A stretch of DNA of 22,351 nt. Origin: RBG-16-57-9 sp964462185. GTDB lineage: Archaea; Thermoproteota; Bathyarchaeia; TCS64. The stretch covers positions 1-22,351 of the forward strand of contig CAYWWV010000020.1 in assembly GCA_964462185.1 (NCBI GenBank). The letters are read 5' to 3'. The translations under genes were made by a program, and so were the position numbers. The notes below the pieces were generated by a model, which made no database searches, was not told the origin of the DNA, and was given only the letters and a program-made list of their open reading frames with translations. Below, piece by piece: positions 20,766-22,351 of the stretch; position 1 is the stretch's first letter, and each line of letters starts with the position of its first letter.

Positions 20766-22130
20766 ACCTCGTCGTCCTCCCCTGGGCTGACCCACCCCCC
20801 TAAACGTGAACCCCATCCTCAGCGCCTTTTTCCGATCCCAGATGTTTCGGCCATCCACCAAGATGGGCGTCCTCAGCAACTCCTTCAACCGCTCCAGGGT
20901 GAGCCCACGGTATTCATCGTGCCCGGTCACCAGCACAGCCGCATCCCGCCCCGCCAAAGCCCCCTCCAAATCACCCGTCAACGGATACCCCTCGTACTCC
21001 TCCACGTAGGGGTCGTGAATAACCACCTCCCCCACCACGCCCTCCAGCTGCCTGAAAAGGGGGATGGAAGGAGTATTCCTAGGGTCGTCGCTGTTCCCCA
21101 GGAAGGCAAACCCCAGGATGGCGACCCTGGCGTCCCCAGGGTCCAACCCCCTCTCATCCAGGGCGTCCCAGAGCAGAGCCCCCATGTGGCTGGGCATATA
21201 GTCGTTCACCATCCTGCTGGCCACGATGATGGCCGGCTCCACAGGCAGAGCCCCATAGGTGTCCAACCCGTGTTTGAGGAGCCAGGGGTCCTTGGGCAAA
21301 CAGTGCCCCCCCACCCCCGCCCCAGGCCTGTGCATGTTCCGGTAGGGGTTCTTATCGGGGTCGCCTGGTATGTTGGGGAGGCTGTTAACCAGCTCCCGCA
21401 CCTCCCAGACGTCCACCCCCAGCGACTCACAGATCAAAGCCACCTCGTTGGCAAACCCGATGTTCACGTCCCGGTAGGTGTTCTCCACTACCTTGGCCAC
21501 CTCGGCGGTGGTGGCATCGGTGGGGTGTAGGCCGGCCTGGACTATGTGTCTGTAGAGCTCCACCCCTCTCCCTGCGCATTGGGGGGTCACCCCGCCCACC
21601 ACCCGGTCAAGTTGGGTCAAGTTATGGAGGAGCCGCCCCACCATGACCCGCTCGTAGCTGAAAACCAGGTTGAAGCCTTCCCCAGCCCTCAACCCGCTTT
21701 CCCGCTCCAATATGGGCTTGGCCACGTGCATGGTGGTTCCAGGCGCCACAGTGGACTCCAGGCTGACCAGCGCGCCGGGCCTCATCCGGCGCCCCACCTC
21801 GTGCAGGGCCTCCAGGAGGCTGTCGTAGAGGGGTTGGTGGTTCTCGTCCACAGGCGTCTGAACCGTGACCAACACGGCGTCTGCTTGGCCCAGGCACTCG
21901 GGGTCGCTGGTGGCCCTGAGGGAGCCCTTCTCCACCACCCTCCTCACCAGCTCGCCGAGCCCCGGCTCAACCCCGCCGATGGGGTTCACACCTTGGTTGA
22001 GGGCCTCGATCTTCCAGCCGCTCCGCTTGGACCTCCGCTGGAGCCCCGTCACCTGGAACCCCGGCACATCGGCGAACAAGGCAGCCACCGGAACACCCAC
22101 ATACCCCAAACCCACAACCACCACATTCAT
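20712..22130 (-). CDS. UDP-glucose/UDP-N-acetylmannosamine-type sugar dehydrogenase
   Basis: The 472-residue protein has the NAD-binding GLGYVG (7-12), the central helix AEVAKVVENTYRDVNIGFANE with Lys213 and Asn217, and the catalytic Cys277 in GVGGHCLPKDP, then a C-terminal domain with LGFAFLGNSDDPRNTPS. The GGHC-type loop and NTYRDVNIGFANE favour the UDP-HexNAc (WecC-like) branch over UDP-glucose. It oxidises the C6 alcohol of a nucleotide sugar to a uronate for surface glycans. The last 30 residues (after FTFRGVG) are Gly/Pro/Arg-rich and lie partly antisense to the aldolase gene; family members usually stop earlier. A TATA box at 22155-22164 gives a leader of about 3 nt. A DegT-type aminotransferase gene diverges. 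Confidence 0.9.
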   Translation of the reverse strand: MNVVVVGLGYVGVPVAALFADVPGFQVTGLQRRSKRSGWKIEALNQGVNPIGGVEPGLGELVRRVVEKGSLRATSDPECLGQADAVLVTVQTPVDENHQPLYDSLLEALHEVGRRMRPGALVSLESTVAPGTTMHVAKPILERESGLRAGEGFNLVFSYERVMVGRLLHNLTQLDRVVGGVTPQCAGRGVELYRHIVQAGLHPTDATTAEVAKVVENTYRDVNIGFANEVALICESLGVDVWEVRELVNSLPNIPGDPDKNPYRNMHRPGAGVGGHCLPKDPWLLKHGLDTYGALPVEPAIIVASRMVNDYMPSHMGALLWDALDERGLDPGDARVAILGFAFLGNSDDPRNTPSIPLFRQLEGVVGEVVIHDPYVEEYEGYPLTGDLEGALAGRDAAVLVTGHDEYRGLTLERLKELLRTPILVDGRNIWDRKKALRMGFTFRGVGQPRGGRRGLPGFSPGGFQGPPGAFH

Positions 22131-22154
22131 ATCAAACTAATACTAACTGGGAAG

Positions 22155-22164
22155 CGTTTTTATC
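22155..22164 (-). promoter_or_regulatory. TATA box for the sugar dehydrogenase gene
   Basis: GATAAAAACG on the minus strand is centred about 29-30 nt before the ATG at 22130. A perfect palindrome CCTACGTAGG (22166-22175) touches its upstream edge, where a BRE or an operator would lie. Confidence 0.5.
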
Positions 22165-22183
22165 TCCTACGTAGGCGGTGTGA

Positions 22184-22202
22184 GGGCCAACCACAGTGGC
22201 CC
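22184..22202. repeat. Hairpin in the divergent promoter region
   Basis: GGGCCA (22184-22189) and TGGCCC (22197-22202) pair around a 7-nt loop, between the dehydrogenase and DegT promoters. No function can be assigned. Confidence 0.35.
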
Positions 22203-22243
22203 CCCAAGGCCATCGACGGACTCCATGAAGCCAGCGAAGATAG

Positions 22244-22249
22244 TTTAAA
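22244..22249 (+). promoter_or_regulatory. TATA box for the DegT-family gene
   Basis: TTTAAA within AGTTTAAACC is centred about 29 nt before the ATG at 22276. A second AT-rich stretch (TTATAAAT, 22263-22270) is too close to the ATG to serve as TATA. Confidence 0.5.
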
Positions 22250-22275
22250 CCAAAACTTACAATTATAAATTAAGC

Positions 22276-22351
22276 ATGGACAGCCTAGCCATAAACGGGG
22301 GGGAACCGACCTCCAAATACCGGATAAGCCTTGTTAAACCGGCGTTCACCC
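22276..22351 (+). CDS. DegT/DnrJ/EryC1 family aminotransferase, N-terminal fragment
   Basis: Only 25 codons are inside the window. They start MDSLAINGGEPTSKYR, and L-A-I-N-G-G-x-P is the usual opening of PLP-dependent sugar aminotransferases of the DegT/DnrJ/EryC1/StrS family. The ATG is placed by a TATA box with near-leaderless spacing. The gene runs off the right edge. It diverges from a nucleotide-sugar dehydrogenase, so both probably make an aminated or oxidised sugar for cell-surface glycan. The short fragment makes the call moderate. Confidence 0.65.
   Translation, partial: MDSLAINGGEPTSKYRISLVKPAFT

Noticed and set aside
21546..22268. Plus-strand ORF (240 codons) opposite the sugar dehydrogenase
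   Set aside because: It is antisense to a gene with conserved catalytic residues and reads as low-complexity His/Pro/Leu; a shadow.
1..22351. CRISPR array, insertion sequence, prophage or integrated plasmid
   Set aside because: No regularly spaced repeats, transposase, integrase or terminal repeats were found; neither tRNA gene has a partial duplicate nearby to mark an attachment site.

Overview
This 22.35 kb window comes from an archaeal genome, probably a metagenome-assembled one, since it holds three gaps of exactly 100 N. Archaeal markers are a 72-residue histone, ribosomal protein eS17, a 20S proteasome beta subunit, archaeal NadM, XPB with Bax1, an archaeal-type dUTPase, and tRNA genes with encoded CCA. 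Start codons repeatedly lie 26-30 nt downstream of a TATA box, the leaderless archaeal layout. Histone plus a proteasome beta that lacks its catalytic threonine suggests a histone-bearing relative of the TACK/Thermoproteota group (Bathyarchaeia-like), but lineage cannot be fixed by eye. Apart from short AT-rich promoter regions the DNA looks G+C-rich. Genes are dense, with ATGA/GTGA/TTGA stop-start overlaps and several convergent 3' overlaps.

Layout. 1-2.3 kb: tRNA-Glu(CTC), a divergent DUF4438 protein, a gap-broken geranylgeranyl-reductase-type flavoprotein and a histone. 2.5-5.4 kb (+): a DUF2079 membrane protein (gap-broken), eS17 and a SerK-like (ParB/sulfiredoxin-fold) free-serine kinase. 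5.4-6.0 kb (-): a purine-type phosphoribosyltransferase. 6.1-6.8 kb: a poorly explained stretch with a possible small membrane protein, a T-run terminator and short repeats. 6.8-10.7 kb (+): an SDH/ClpP-fold membrane-anchored serine protease (split only by an assembly artefact), dUTPase, argininosuccinate lyase and an unknown exported protein. 10.6-14.4 kb (-): ROK sugar kinase, FAH-family hydrolase/dehydratase, class-C beta-lactamase-fold hydrolase and an ArsR-type regulator. 14.5-15.2 kb (-): tRNA-Ala(CGC) and the proteasome beta gene. 15.2-19.9 kb (-): a tight operon nadM - B3/B4 domain - rtcA - xpb - bax1. 20.0-22.35 kb: an HpcH/HpaI aldolase (+), a UDP-sugar dehydrogenase (-) and, diverging from it, the first 25 codons of a DegT-family aminotransferase running off the window.

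How the genes fit together. The nadM-bax1 operon joins NAD synthesis, a tRNA-editing-like domain, RNA 3'-end cyclisation and an XPB/Bax1 DNA helicase-nuclease pair. ROK kinase, FAH protein and HpcH aldolase hint at sugar-acid catabolism. The UDP-sugar dehydrogenase with the DegT aminotransferase points to surface-glycan precursor synthesis. The strongest oddities are: Ala at the catalytic Thr1 of the proteasome beta subunit; a degenerate RED motif in XPB next to a Bax1-like protein in which I do not find the usual C-terminal nuclease signature; a tRNA gene 8 nt behind psmB; and a 55-bp repeat flanking one N gap, showing that gap to be false. I saw no CRISPR array, insertion sequence, phage module or defence island.
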